Positions 34,305 to 45,301 of a DNA stretch of 64,000 nt are shown piece after piece; the first letter of the stretch is position 1; each line of letters opens with the position of its first letter. The translations under genes were made by a program, and so were the position numbers. The notes under the pieces were generated by a model. The model searched no databases. It saw nothing but the letters and a program-made list of their open reading frames with translations, and was not told the DNA's origin. Origin of the DNA: Rhynchopus euleeides (taxonomy: Eukaryota; Euglenozoa; Diplonemea; Diplonemida; Diplonemidae); contig OY723249.1 in assembly GCA_963210315.1 (NCBI GenBank), positions 62,001 to 126,000 on the forward strand, in the 5' to 3' direction.

Positions 34305-37300
34305 GGCGCCTCAGGTTGGTCGGATCCCGCAATACCCGCAACACCCGCAAACCCCCCCCCCCCCCAGCCCCGCGGAAACGCGAAGTATAAACAGGCAACC
34401 CAAAGGCCCACACGACCCCTCTCACAACATTTCAGGTTTGCGGGCAACTTGCAAAGGGTGTGGGGTGTGTCAAGTTGCCCCCTGTTTTGCAGTGAGCCCC
34501 GGTGGCGGGTCAGCTTCCCCCAGCCTGGCTCTGGGGTGGTGGTGGCAATGCAGGGGGTGAAACTAATGCAACCGAGTGAATCTCAAGAGAGAAGGTAGCA
34601 ACGACAGTTTGTGTTATTCGAACGCAGAACACCCCCCAAGAGGGGGGGCAAAAAAAATGCGCACTGTGACACGCAGCCAATACATCATCCAAAAGCCTGG
34701 TGCGGCAGGGGGGGCGAAGTGGGGGGCGGGGGTGGGGGTGTGCCTCACCCCCCCCCGGAAGGAGCGGGTTCGAGTGGGGCCGGCGTGCTTCGCATGTGGA
34801 TGGGGTTGCATTGTCTAATGGCTGCTGAGTCCCTCCCCTCCCCTCCCCTCCTCCACCCCTCCCCCTCCGCCTCTCTCCGTCACACCCTCCTACACTTCCC
34901 CTCGATGCCTAATGTCTCAGGCTGGGGAGCGCGGGGCAGGGGGTGGGGTGGGGTGGGGGGCGCGGGGATTTAACTCGTTGCCTTGCCTTGCCCTGCCTTT
35001 TTGAGTTGGTTGGGGTGGGGGAGCAGGAGAGAGTGCTAGTGCCCACAAGAAAAACGCCTCGAATCGGGCGTCGTACTACAAAACTATATCTTGTGCCCTT
35101 TTCAAGGGCAGGGTGGGGGGTGCGGGGGGTGTGTGGGCCTGCCCCAGTATACTCTTCATTTTGCCCGATTTGCTACAGTGTATTTTAGAAAAAAACATTT
35201 TCTTTTCGTTTTTTTTGCCAGTTCAGCTTCTGAAGCTGGCGGTTCTTAGTTTTACTCTACGATTTTTTTTGCTTCTTTTTTTCCGTGGCGCGTTGAATGG
35301 TGGGGGGGGTTTGATCGTCGAGAGGGAATGGAAAAGTAAATCTCCCAGCACCTTCTCGCAATGTTAGTCCTTTTTGTAGTCACTACACCAGATATGTTGT
35401 ACAAGGCAGATCAATGCACAACGGGAGGGTGTGTAGCAGTTGTCTGTCAGTGGCTTGGTGGTTGGACCGCAATACAGTATCACTAAAACACAACCAGGTG
35501 TCTGTCCGTAATACGTAGTCTCTCCTTGACACCATATACTTTGTGCCCCTGTATCGTTGTTTTTTTTGTACGAATAAATGGCGGAAGGGAAGGAGGGGAA
35601 GGGAAAGCAGGTGTGTTTCGTAGCGGGGTATATCTACTACGCAGTTTCGGCTGCCAACCCACGACTGTGCAGTAGTGCGTGAACCACTGGACTCCGGCAG
35701 CCCGGTATCGAGTTGAATGGTGGGGGGGGGGGGGGTGAGAGTGAAGTGGAAGAGAAAGGAAACACAGAGTTGGCATCCCTTCACTCGACATGGGCGTTGA
35801 TGGGGGGGGGGGGAGAGGGGAGATGCATTTTGTGTGGCAAATGCGCTTCCTTTTTTTGTGCAACCCGGGAAAATAGCCACCCCACCCCTCCCCCCCTGAC
35901 ACATTGGCATGCACCCAATGCCAGCAGCAATGACCAGCTGCAGCGGCATTGGGGGGGAGTGTGTGGTGTCCTTCCAAAACCCAACAAGAAACCCTTTTCG
36001 AGATCCATTCACCCCTGACTCTCTCCGTGTCAAGACCATGCCAAAGCAACTCTCTCTCCCCACCGGGGGCGCACTTTCCCGCACTTTTCACCACAACCCC
36101 AGGGCAAAGGGCCACCGTCCCCTCTGACCCTCTCCCAGGCCTTGCTGTCTGTCTCACCGCCTCCAGCCCACTCTGGGTGGATCGGGACAAGGACCCCACT
36201 GGGCTTGCTTAGGATGCTTGGGGAGGAACACAACAGCCGTGGAAAATCGCTCTGAGTGCACTGTGCTGTCCAGCATGAGTGGTGCGATGCGGTGGCGGTG
36301 GTTCAATGTGAGTGTTGTGTGTGTGGGGGCGGAGGGGGTGGATTGGGGAGAATCTACAGAAAAATACCCACTGTCGCTGACAGCATTCACATACACACTC
36401 ACACACCCACCACGACGGACGTGAGTCATCGACAGGACCACGGTTCGGGGCACGGTGATCATACAATAGGCTCCGCCAGCCTGACGGGTGAACCCTCTCG
36501 TGAACCCACTCTCGTGCTGCACCCCTAAAGCCAGCCAGAAAGCATCAGAGTCAACGGCAAACAGCCTCTCCCCAGCGGCGGGGAATACTCTCCACAGCGA
36601 GCGGCTTTGTCACCGGGGCTTGATATGGGGTGTGACTCTCTCTCCTCCCGGGGGACCGCTCCTGTGCCGAGACCCCCCAGGATAGAGCCCATCGTGCATC
36701 GTTGTGAAGGGTGGCAATCTCCCTCACACGCCGAGTGTCAGTCCACATCGGCATGCCTCCGCACGTGCCGGCTTTACGCCTGCCAAAGTCGCGAGAAGGA
36801 AGAAGAGAGTGCATTGCAAAATGTTGAGGGGTGGGGGGTGGGGGGGGGTGTGGGGCAGGGGGCAATTGTTTTTGCACACACAAAATTTGAACACAAAGGC
36901 ACATGAATATATAGGAAACTAAAACAGACAAAAAGAGAAGAGAAAATATATCGACAAAAACCGGGGGCTGGTGGGGGTGGCCCGTTGGGGGGTGGGCTGA
37001 GGAGGGCTGGAAGGGTGAGAAGGAAGCAGGAAAGAACCAAGGTATCGGCCCACACAACAGACAGGCACGTGGGTCATAATGGAGTTGTGGAGGGGCACAC
37101 CGAGCGCTGCTCTTGATGCGATGTCCTCCACTGGCAATATTGACCCAGACAACACACACAGCCTCTCGTTCCCTTCAAGCCCCGCCCTGCTGAGTCGGGT
37201 GCGACTCGAGTCGGAAGGAACGAATCCGTCTCACACCTCAGGAGGCAGGTCAGGGCTACCTGACCAACAGTGGGCCTCGACTTGACCAACGGCAATGTTA

Positions 37301-37766
37301 CAACACCGTTGCCAGTCATCCGTGCATAGATGATACAGTGTCAGAGGATTCTTCATGCCGTTGGTGTTCACGACACCCGGCCTCCGCAGACATGGGGGTG
37401 CATGGAAGCCCACTCTCAGGCGGAACCCGCCTGAGGGCGTCAGATTTACCCGTGCACACGCGTGTCTTTTCGTCTTGTGCTGGCTTTCGATGTTCAAAAA
37501 AAGATACAGCTGCCGGAACAGGCAGTCAACAGGTCAACCCATCAGCCTTGGTGGCGGCTGAACAGAACACACACCCACGCCAGAACTGGTGGCCGCGGAT
37601 ACTTTGACACATGCATAGAGAAGACATGGGCACACGAGGCACAGCTTTGGGTATACTCTATCGGCACTACACAGATCTAAGACCCTCTACAGACTGTAAG
37701 GCGGCACACCACCGTACACATCGGTGCGGGGGCGCTGTTGGTGGGTGTGGGTTGTGGGGCGCAAAT
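34305..37766. other. Intergenic, low-complexity, no convincing gene
   Basis: These 3.5 kb separate the giant gene's start from the 3' end of the kinesin-like gene. I see G runs (near 35,722, 35,802 and 36,835-36,855), a CT-rich block (34,831-34,880) and A/T-rich patches (35,180-35,290). Open frames here are short, compositionally odd and mutually overlapping, with no recognisable motif. Promoter or strand-switch elements could lie here, but I cannot point to one. Confidence 0.6.
34352..34365. repeat. C14/G14 homopolymer just upstream of giant gene start
   Basis: Fourteen consecutive C on the plus strand, so 14 G in a minus-strand transcript, lie about 50 bp upstream of the giant gene's ATG. 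They are flanked by repeats of an ACCCGCAA-type octamer. The tract is either in the 5' leader or just upstream of it. Confidence 0.8.
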
Positions 37767-40700
37767 CTACGCAAAATCCTGAAACGCACAACACATTGGC
37801 CCTCCACGCAACGCGTGGCAAGCAATGCATCGGGACCACAGCATACCTGATCTGAGTTGAGGCGGCCCTCCAGCAGCGAAAGCTCTGCACGCCACCTGTC
37901 CAGGTCATATGTCACGTTGTGTGGCAGCCCTGACACGCTGCGCGAGGTGCTGGCGTGGGTCCTGTTGTGCAGGGGCGTCGTCGTCCGTGTAGACGTCGGG
38001 GTCCCTCTGCTCGAGAAGGGTGCTGTTGTGGGTGCTGCTGGCGGCGGTGCGTCGAAGGCTGCTGCGCGCCGTGTGTTCGGCGACCCTGGCGAGGCTGTGC
38101 GGCGTCCCGGCAGCGGGCCGTTGGAGCTGAGGGAGCGCACCGACACGGCAGGCGAGGGCGAGGGGCTGTGCTGGTGCCGTGTCGGGGGCTGCCTCGGCTT
38201 GGACCCCGTGTCGCCTACACTGCGAGATCGCGCCGCACGCTGGGACGGCACGCCGGAGAGGGGTGTCGACTGGTCGCGCGGCTGCGCCACGCGCCGCGCA
38301 GACGGCACCGCGCTGCGCTTCTCTCGGTCTGCAAAACCTCGAGGCTCGCGTGCCGACAGCGGGGCACCGCTCTCCCAGGCAGCCTGCCTGCGCACAGGGC
38401 TGTCCCGCAGCTCTTGCATGCCACGCAGCTTTGTGTGGGCAGCCTCGTACATCGTCTTGTAATTCTTGATCTCTTGCGTGTACCTGCACACGGGTGATGA
38501 CGGCAAGGAAGCAGGTCACAGGCATACTCGGAGTGAAGCTGCTTGATCATGTTGTGCTGCTTGGTGCAGAACCACTGCAGGATGTCTTTGTGGTTCTTGG
38601 TGTAGGCCTGTGTGTGTGTGTGGGTGCCAGGCGCTGCCGCAGAGTTGGGCGTACCTCCTTGAGCTGCAGCAGGCTGTTTTCGTGTCCGTCCTTGACATCC
38701 GCCAAACGCCGCTCGGCTGTTTCGCGCAGCTGCTGCTCCACAGCGACAGCCTCCTCGATGACCTTGCACTGCTCTTGTGCCACCTACGGGTGCATGGTGT
38801 GATGCAAGAGTCAAGGCAGCGGGCAGACTGGCAGACCCCTCTACACTGCCACAACGCAACGCAACATACCCGCTCGCTGTTGACCAGCATGGCGATGGTC
38901 TCAACAGGGTCCTCCACATCTCGCTCCTGCGGGCAGTGGCGGGTGATGAGGGCTGCTGCATACTGGTGCATACTCGGTAGTGCGACAGCTGGTCCTTCAC
39001 CTCGTTCAGCTTCACGGTGTTCGCCTTGTTGACGAGGATGCCCTCCGACAGCCTGTCACACCTGTCAGCAATGGTGGTGGTGTGCACAAATGCATGGTGG
39101 GTGTGGTCGATGGTGGATGCATGCACTCCACACAGCGCTCCGAAGGCGTACCTTTCTGTGAGCTCGCGTTCACGGCTAGCGTGGCGGTCTGCTGCAGCCT
39201 TGAGGTGGCCGACTGCATCTTGGCTCTCTGCAAGGTGCTGCGTCAGGTGAGCCGCACGCTTCTCTGCGGAAGCAGCTTCGTCCGCCTTGGCCTTCGCTGC
39301 TGCCTCATGCACCTGGGCCTGCCGCTTGCTCTCCTCGACAAGCGCCGTGAGCTCTGCACGCACCCGCTCGTGGTCCCTCTCGAGGGCCTGCTTCTCCCGC
39401 TCCCATGTGCCCCGCTCCCTCTGCAGGTCTGTGCGGAGCTGCTCAGCGTCGGCAGCTGCTTGATCCCTGTGCGGCGGTGTGACGTGAGACACTGCAACCC
39501 GGGGACTGCAGAGCACAGGCTGGCATGACATCGCCCAGGCGGAGCCTCCCCTCGCCTAGCATACCGTGTGCGCGACAGCTCTGCCTTCACTGCGACTGTC
39601 TCGGCACGCAGCGCCTCGAAGGCGGGGCCCTCGTTCAGCAGGTTGGATGCAGCCTTCAGCTGCTGTACCTCCTTCAGCAGGGCTGCCCTCTCGGCGCTGT
39701 GCTGTGCCTGCGTGTGGTGCGGGTGGTGCAGGTGCAGGGCAGTGCAGGCATCATACCAAGAGTTCTGTGTTGTCGACTGGCTCCGGAGCACGCGCACCGT
39801 CGACCTGTGCCTCCAGCTCGGCCACGCGTGCCTTCTGCTGTTCCAGCTCCTCCAGCATCGCTGTGTAGCTCAGCTTCAGGGTGGCGTGGTCCTGCGACCA
39901 CCGCTCCGCCTCGTCCATCACAGACTGATACTCGCGCATGAGGTGGTTGATCTCCGAGTCCTCCTCGTCCTCCTCACGCCCTGTCGACCCTGCCGGGCGC
40001 CGCTCTGCTGCCGGCGCGAAGGCAGGCGACAGGAGGCCAGCCGAGCCTGAGAGGGCGTTGAGCGGCGGCCTCTGGGGTGGCGGGGATGCAGCGTCGGGCG
40101 GCACGATCGCGTCGATGGGAGGCGTGGAGAGCGTGCTGCTCTTGATGATGACGTTGCTCTGCTGGCTGTCCGACACGACGATGGCCACCTCCGGCAGCAC
40201 GTCTGGCTTCACCGGCTCCTGCTTGTAGTCTCTATCTGTTGCTTGCAGGTAGAAGCTGCGCTTGCCAGCAGGGCCTGTCTTCTTCTTGCCCCCATCCTGC
40301 GCCTTCCTTTTCCGGGGATCGTTCCATGTGGTTGTCTGCGAGTTGTGGTCGATGAAGTACACACGGCCATCCTTCGTGACGTTCTCCTCCCAGCCAGCCG
40401 GCATCGCGTCGTCATCCTCCTGTGGCGGGACAAAGCTGATGCGCTGCACAGCAAGGCGTTGCGCAAACTCTTCGCGTGTCTCATCCGTCACTGCGGACAC
40501 AATCTCCACATCCGCCTTTGCCTTATACTTCACGAATTCACCGATGTGCTGCGCAAACTCGAGAGACTCGATGAGGCCGCGCGTCGCCTCGTTGTTGCTT
40601 TCGTCCAACTTCGGCATCGGCTGGAGACACACACAGACGCACGTCTTGACGCCCTCGGCGAACACACCGTTCTTAATGTATTGGCAGAACGGGGAGTCGC

Positions 40701-41442
40701 CGATATCCTTCTCAGGCGCCACAGGGGCACCCCCTTCGGAGGAGAGGTGCTTCGCCTCTGTGATGCGGAACAGCGTGTTCTGGTGTGTGCCCCACGCAAC
40801 ATCCGCAAAGTCCAGCGTGGCACCGTGCTTCTGCCACATGCCTGTGTCCATGTCCAGCCATTCCTTCTGCACGGCAAGGCGGAAGATAGACGTACCCGAT
40901 GTCTCGGGGGAGCGGTGCTCCAACCCCGTGTCGATCACTTCCAGCGCGTCGTCATCATTCATCGACAGGCGCCCCTCGACGTGTGCGAAGAGGCCGTCGG
41001 AGGCATCCACGATCTTCCCCTCTGCCAGGTCGTGCACAGCACCCCCTTCCTTGACGTCGACGAAGGCGGTCCGGATGGTCCACAGCGCCTGCATGTTGTT
41101 GACGACGTGGTGGAAGACCTGCTCGATGGCACGCGGCACAATGCCCCTGTCATCGGGTGTGCCCAGCACCGTGTTGGTCTTGCCGCTGCCCGGCTGCCCG
41201 CACACCACCACGATGCTGCTGATCCCGCCCATCAGGTCAGAAACATGCCGCGCCGTCGTCTTGTTGTAGATGCGCTCCGCATCGGTGTCCCTGTCGAAGA
41301 AGTAATGCGCAGGGTAGCGCGCCGTCCCCAGCACCATCTCGCCCTCCGCCCGGTCCCATTCGAGGCACCCGAGGTCGTCGGGGACACGGAGGCTGACAAC
41401 AACACCATTGCACTCCTCAGACGACTCGTCAGAGTCGCTCAT
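37767..41442 (-). CDS. Kinesin-like protein with WW domain, nine exons
   Basis: Exons (forward coordinates, read right to left): 41442-39757, 39707-39565, 39466-39152, 39061-38974, 38926-38870, 38783-38655, 38607-38528, 38483-37847, 37778-37767. Together they make 1,048 residues with phases consistent at every junction. Residues about 13-310 form a kinesin-type motor: P-loop GQPGSGKT at 82-89, then a region ending FAQHIGEFV. Switch I (usually SSRSH) reads TSGTS and switch II (usually DLAGSE) reads DFADVAWG, so ATP hydrolysis is doubtful. A WW domain follows at about 348-378 ([18 protein letters not shown], second Trp at 373, then Pro). Next come a coiled coil (about 480-800) and a basic Ser/Pro/Arg-rich tail. 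It may be a microtubule-binding scaffold recruiting Pro-rich partners. The ATG at 41442 was chosen because upstream sequence is not protein-like. Confidence 0.85.
38484..39756 (-). other. Seven tiny introns in the kinesin-like gene
   Basis: Introns occupy 39708-39756 (49 nt), 39467-39564 (98), 39062-39151 (90), 38927-38973 (47), 38784-38869 (86), 38608-38654 (47) and 38484-38527 (44). An eighth lies at 37779-37846 (68). All begin GTATG or GTACG and end CAG or TAG. Removing them restores a continuous coiled-coil reading frame with matching phases, which is strong internal support. The 47-nt intron at 38608 carries a TG/CA dinucleotide run. Confidence 0.85.
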
Positions 41443-41861
41443 ATTGGACACCCTCGCAGCCCGATAGGGCCGGGGCGCGCCTATGGAGGCACGGTGTGCG
41501 AGGAGTCTGGTGGTGGTGGGGTGTGGGCGTGCGGATGTCAACATGTCAACATCAAGATGCAGCAAGGGTGCCGTGGAGTGGGGGTGACGGGGTGTGTGGG
41601 TGGGCACGCCAAAGAAAGAGCAGGTGAAGAAAGACAGGAGGACTGTGTTGTTTGCGCAAACACTCCCGACGCTACGGGCCACCTCCCTCCCCCGGACGAG
41701 AAGTGCCATTGGGCTGTCCCACCCCCACAACAAGCGCTGTCCGCCCCTCCCCCCTCCCCCCTCCCCCGCCCATCTTGAGGACATTTGCCGTCCAGCCGGG
41801 AGCCCTGTTGTGGCAGACAAAAGAAGGGGCGCGACACAGCACGACACCAACCCCACGGAAG
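41443..41861. other. Short intergenic spacer, kinesin-like to gluconokinase
   Basis: These 419 bp hold a C-rich stretch (41,740-41,775) and no gene. A possible splice acceptor TAG lies near 41,481, about 38 bp upstream of the kinesin-like ATG. Confidence 0.5.
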
Positions 41862-42368
41862 TCAGCAGCGGATCTCTCGTGCAGCACGCTCCACCGCGTC
41901 TGCGACACTATACTGTGTTGTGTCCAGCGTCAGTGCATCGCTGGGTGCCTCCAGAGTGTCCAGCTGCGACTGGACCAGAGATGGGGGCATGAAGTGCGAC
42001 CCACTCTCCAGGCGTGCCCCTAAGCGCTGCAGCAACACGTCGCGCGGGCAGGTCAGGTGCACCACCTGGCGCCTCGGGAAGCCTCCCAGCAGCACTTCCC
42101 GGTAGCACTCCTTCAGGGCAGAGCAGGCAACCACGACACACGCTCCCCCCGCCACCACCGTATTGAGGTGGGCACGGATGTCTGCAAGCCACCCGGCCCG
42201 ATCGGCGTCTGTGAGGGGCGCCCCGCTGCACATCTTCTCCCTGTTGCCGGGGCTGTGGAAGTCGTCGGCCTCAACGAACACTGCCCCGAGCTCGGTGGCC
42301 AACGCCTGGCCAACGCAGGACTTTCCTGTGCCGCACACCCCCATGACGAGCACAACGCTGGCAGCCAT
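41862..42368 (-). CDS. Gluconokinase (GntK family)
   Basis: This encodes 168 residues, the usual length of the small, GntK-type gluconokinases that phosphorylate D-gluconate to 6-phosphogluconate with ATP and feed the pentose phosphate pathway. Visible motifs: Walker A GVCGTGKS at residues 10-17, the substrate segment [14 protein letters not shown] at 33-46, [11 protein letters not shown] at 51-61, [12 protein letters not shown] at 82-93, and [16 protein letters not shown] at 125-140. The start at 42368 gives exactly the conserved N-terminal beta strand. The open frame extends much further upstream, but that part is not family-like. A pyrimidine-rich AG lies about 23 bp upstream of this ATG. 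No intron, no targeting signal, so probably cytosolic. Confidence 0.93.
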   Translation of the reverse strand: MAASVVLVMGVCGTGKSCVGQALATELGAVFVEADDFHSPGNREKMCSGAPLTDADRAGWLADIRAHLNTVVAGGACVVVACSALKECYREVLLGGFPRRQVVHLTCPRDVLLQRLGARLESGSHFMPPSLVQSQLDTLEAPSDALTLDTTQYSVADAVERAAREIRC

Positions 42369-45301
42369 CCCGGTAACCCCACCTTGCCTGCCTGCAGGCA
42401 GGGAAGCACGGCAGACGGCGTCGGCGGCGGGGGTGGTAACGTGGGTGGGGAAATCGAGAAAATCGGCACACACTGTGACGCACACACTTGCCAGAGATGA
42501 CGCTGGATGCGTGGGGAAAGACATTGCAGACCCCACCGTGCTGGACACTATCTTGCACAAAACGGGCCGAAGCCTCGATGCAGGGTTCGAAAAAAGGGAA
42601 GGGGGACAGGGGGGTGGGGAGGGGATGTGGCGCCGCCGACAACGCCCGCCTGGGTCGAGCAGGGAGCCCCAGACTCGATGGGGGAGAAAGGGGACTCTGC
42701 TGAAAAGTTCAGGTGCCATGTCAGTTCTGCCTCTCTTCGCGACTCTTGAGACGTGGTTGGCCTTCCTCCGATCACTGATCAACCCTTGCCTGCTATAGAA
42801 GAAGGGTGAAGGGTGAAGGGGAGTGGAGAACACGGATAGCAGATCTGGTGATAGCACTAAGGATGCGCTCTGGAATTTGACTGGAAAATGTCACTCCAGT
42901 ACAGCCGCTCTTTACTCGTATTTTGTTTGTGATGCGTTGACGCTTCCACACACAAATGCCTCAACTCCTGTGATGGGGGAGGCTAGTGGTGTGCGGAGCA
43001 CGTTTGGCTGTGGTGAAGTGACATTTTCTGCTCACAAGTGTGCGTAAAAATTATAAAGGAAAAAATGTGCGTGGAAAAGCCTCAACGCCCCCATACATGC
43101 ATTGACGTACAACATGTCTGACAATACCAGATATTGTGAGCTTGGAGACACAAATGCATGAACAAAAAAGAACGTGACACCTTCTACCCACACCGTGCTG
43201 CAGAATATGAAGGAAATACTAAAGTGCATTGAGAGAGTTGTGAGGAGGGACGGGGGAGGAAGACTCAGGAGGGCAGAGCCTGCAGGGCAGGCAGTGCACT
43301 CATCGCACCTCGGCCCTTCTCTGAAACGGATCCCGGAGTGGGACGCGCGTTTGCAGCGGAGGTTCTGTGATGGCGATAATTCGGTGAAAGAAACAAAAGA
43401 AAACCGCTCCGATTTTGGCCCGAATCCAGTCGGTGCTATGCCCAAAATATAGCCCCCGATAGCGTTTGGGAAACCAGGAGAGGGCAGAAAACAACAAAAA
43501 ATGATCACATTATTTTCTTTCGTTGAGCAGAGCCAGAACATAGGAGGACACACAGGGGGGTGGGGAATGGGGGGAAAATACGACCCAGCGACGGGGCGTA
43601 TTCTGCCCTTGAAAGTTGTCGCTGTCGCCCCCACCCGATCACCCCCCCTCTTGTTTGCTTTGTTGCTGCTCGCCGGCTCACACAACCTCTCGCGCTCTGC
43701 AGGGAGAGCGGGGAAGAGGCGGGGCCGGATCCAAAACGCACAGCACAGCACATCACAACACGACACATTGTGTCATCACACAGCACAGCACAGGGTGCAA
43801 GAAGAACTGAAAAAAACATGGCTTCCGCGGACAAGTCTTTCTCCCCCTCTCTCTCTCATTGGCTTTGCCTTTACGTTAGCACTCCTACACCCCTCCCCCT
43901 CTCCACTGTGTGCAGACGAGAGGGGTGAATGCGGGAGCACAGGCAAGAGAGGTGAGTTGAGTGAGCCCTGACGAGCGGCACTGCCATCCTCCACTGAGCG
44001 TGTCTCAAGAGGGAATACCAAACATCACCTCCTCCAGGAAATGGCTTTCGGGCGGTGCCGAAAAAATATACAACTCCGGATGAACCCACGGGGGACCTGT
44101 TGCTGATTGATGAACTGCAACAGAAAAAAGGGCAGGGGGAGCGGGGAGGTGGTGCTTTCCGCCCCACCCCCCCTGCCCCCGCCCACGTGGGGAAGATTTA
44201 AAATGCGAGTGAATGTGAGTAAAATACGTGTGTGGACCCCCCCACACACACATCACACATCACACATCACACTGCACACCCTTGATATTGATGGCAGAGC
44301 TTCCGACGTGAATCAAATCGCTCGCCACCGACGTGTGCAGTTTTGGTGGGGTGCGGAAGAAGGGGTAACCAGCAGAGGCGGCGGCGAAGCTGGGGGCAGT
44401 AGCTTGAGGGGGGGGGGGGGAGGAGGAAGGGAGAAGGGAGAAGGGAGGTGAAGGGAAGGGAGCTGTGCGGTCCCCCCCCCCCCGTCCCTTCACCCCCCCT
44501 ATGCCGAATCCGATGACCCGGCCTGTGGGGTTGGGGCAGCAATGATACGCTACCCACGAAGAGAGGAAGGAAGGAAGGGGAGGGAGACATGCGCTGACTT
44601 TGCATGATGCGCACAGTGCAGCAGTCGTAACCAGAGGGGGGCCAGCAGGTGAGCAGCCTTCATCCATGGCATTGTCGTGATAGCGGAAAAGAGGATTCGC
44701 TGCCAGGCTCTCCCTCACTGTGGGCTTGGTGTATGCGTCGATGCTTCCACACCGCAGCAATAACCCGCACGCCTCGCCTGTTGGAAAGGTGAGAGGAGGG
44801 AGGACAGGCGAGTGAGTGAGTTTGAGTCCTGGCAAGCGACGCTTTCCTCCCCCCACACTCTGTGTGTGTGTGTCGAGCATAGGGCTGTCAAACAAAGCGG
44901 GGGGGGCGGTTGCTGACCTGACATGTCGGAGAACAGGGGAGCCCACCCGCTGGCCACGCTGCATCTGTGCTGTGGGGTGGTGGGGAGGGGATGGGGGATC
45001 TCATCCGAAGAAGTAACAAGAAAGGCAAGAAGGGGGCCCGCTTGCAGGACGTGCACTCGGTGAGGGGGAGGGGGCGGGATCTCTCTCTCTGTGCACGCAA
45101 TGGGGTCAGTGCGACACCGGTATTGTGTGTCCGCAGAGAGGAGGCCCGGTATTCAATCGCACGACTGGCTGAGCACCCCCGCGACCTAGCGAGGGCCTCG
45201 AGAGAGGGGACAAGCCCACAAAGCATTCTGTGTGAGATGACGAAAAGCTATGGTCATAACCGGTGCTCGATCAACTCATCAATCACTCAATCCATCAGTC
45301 A
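42369..45301. other. Intergenic region with simple repeats, no gene seen
   Basis: These 2.9 kb contain a copy of a dispersed repeat (42,886-43,055), a heptamer-like ACACATC run (44,242-44,272), G runs (44,409-44,420), a C run (44,474-44,483) and GA-rich sequence (44,424-44,460). Open frames of 100-240 codons are present but are low-complexity Ser/Pro/Leu-rich shadows on both strands. Confidence 0.6.
42886..43055 (+). repeat. Dispersed repeat, copy 1
   Basis: This is recognisably the same sequence as 56,515-56,698 in the same orientation. Shared blocks include GCGTTGACGCTT, CACACACAAA, GAGCACGTTTGG and GCTCACA-GTGTGC. The copies are diverged with small indels, consistent with an old interspersed element of unknown type. 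Confidence 0.65.

Larger units (their letters stand above)
21490..32975 (-). repeat. Higher-order coiled-coil repeats, block A of giant gene
   Basis: This stretch alternates a few module types. One begins EPEWARRLREDM and continues into AKMERLEASSVTPEEL. A second reads SAELTDVLQQISAKVTSIE then SSVTPDTLQQAV. A third reads EPEWATRLRQDIAQQL. A fourth reads LALLQQIGAKVDRLE then AVTPET, followed by DLAEQVRALTAEVREL. The anchor SAELTDVLQQ falls near 22,450, 23,375, 24,960, 26,545, 27,295, 28,448, 29,596, 30,737, 31,880 and 32,628. Higher-order units are therefore about 750, 925, 1,145 and 1,585 bp, made by adding or dropping modules. All are long amphipathic heptad-like stretches. Confidence 0.85.

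Noticed and set aside
35383..36199. 233- and 238-codon minus-strand frames in the 34.3-37.8 kb gap
   Set aside because: They overlap in different registers, span G/C runs and have no motif; chance frames in GC-rich DNA.
40243..41778. 511-codon plus-strand open frame
   Set aside because: It is antisense to the kinesin motor exon, where P-loop and WW motifs define the real frame.
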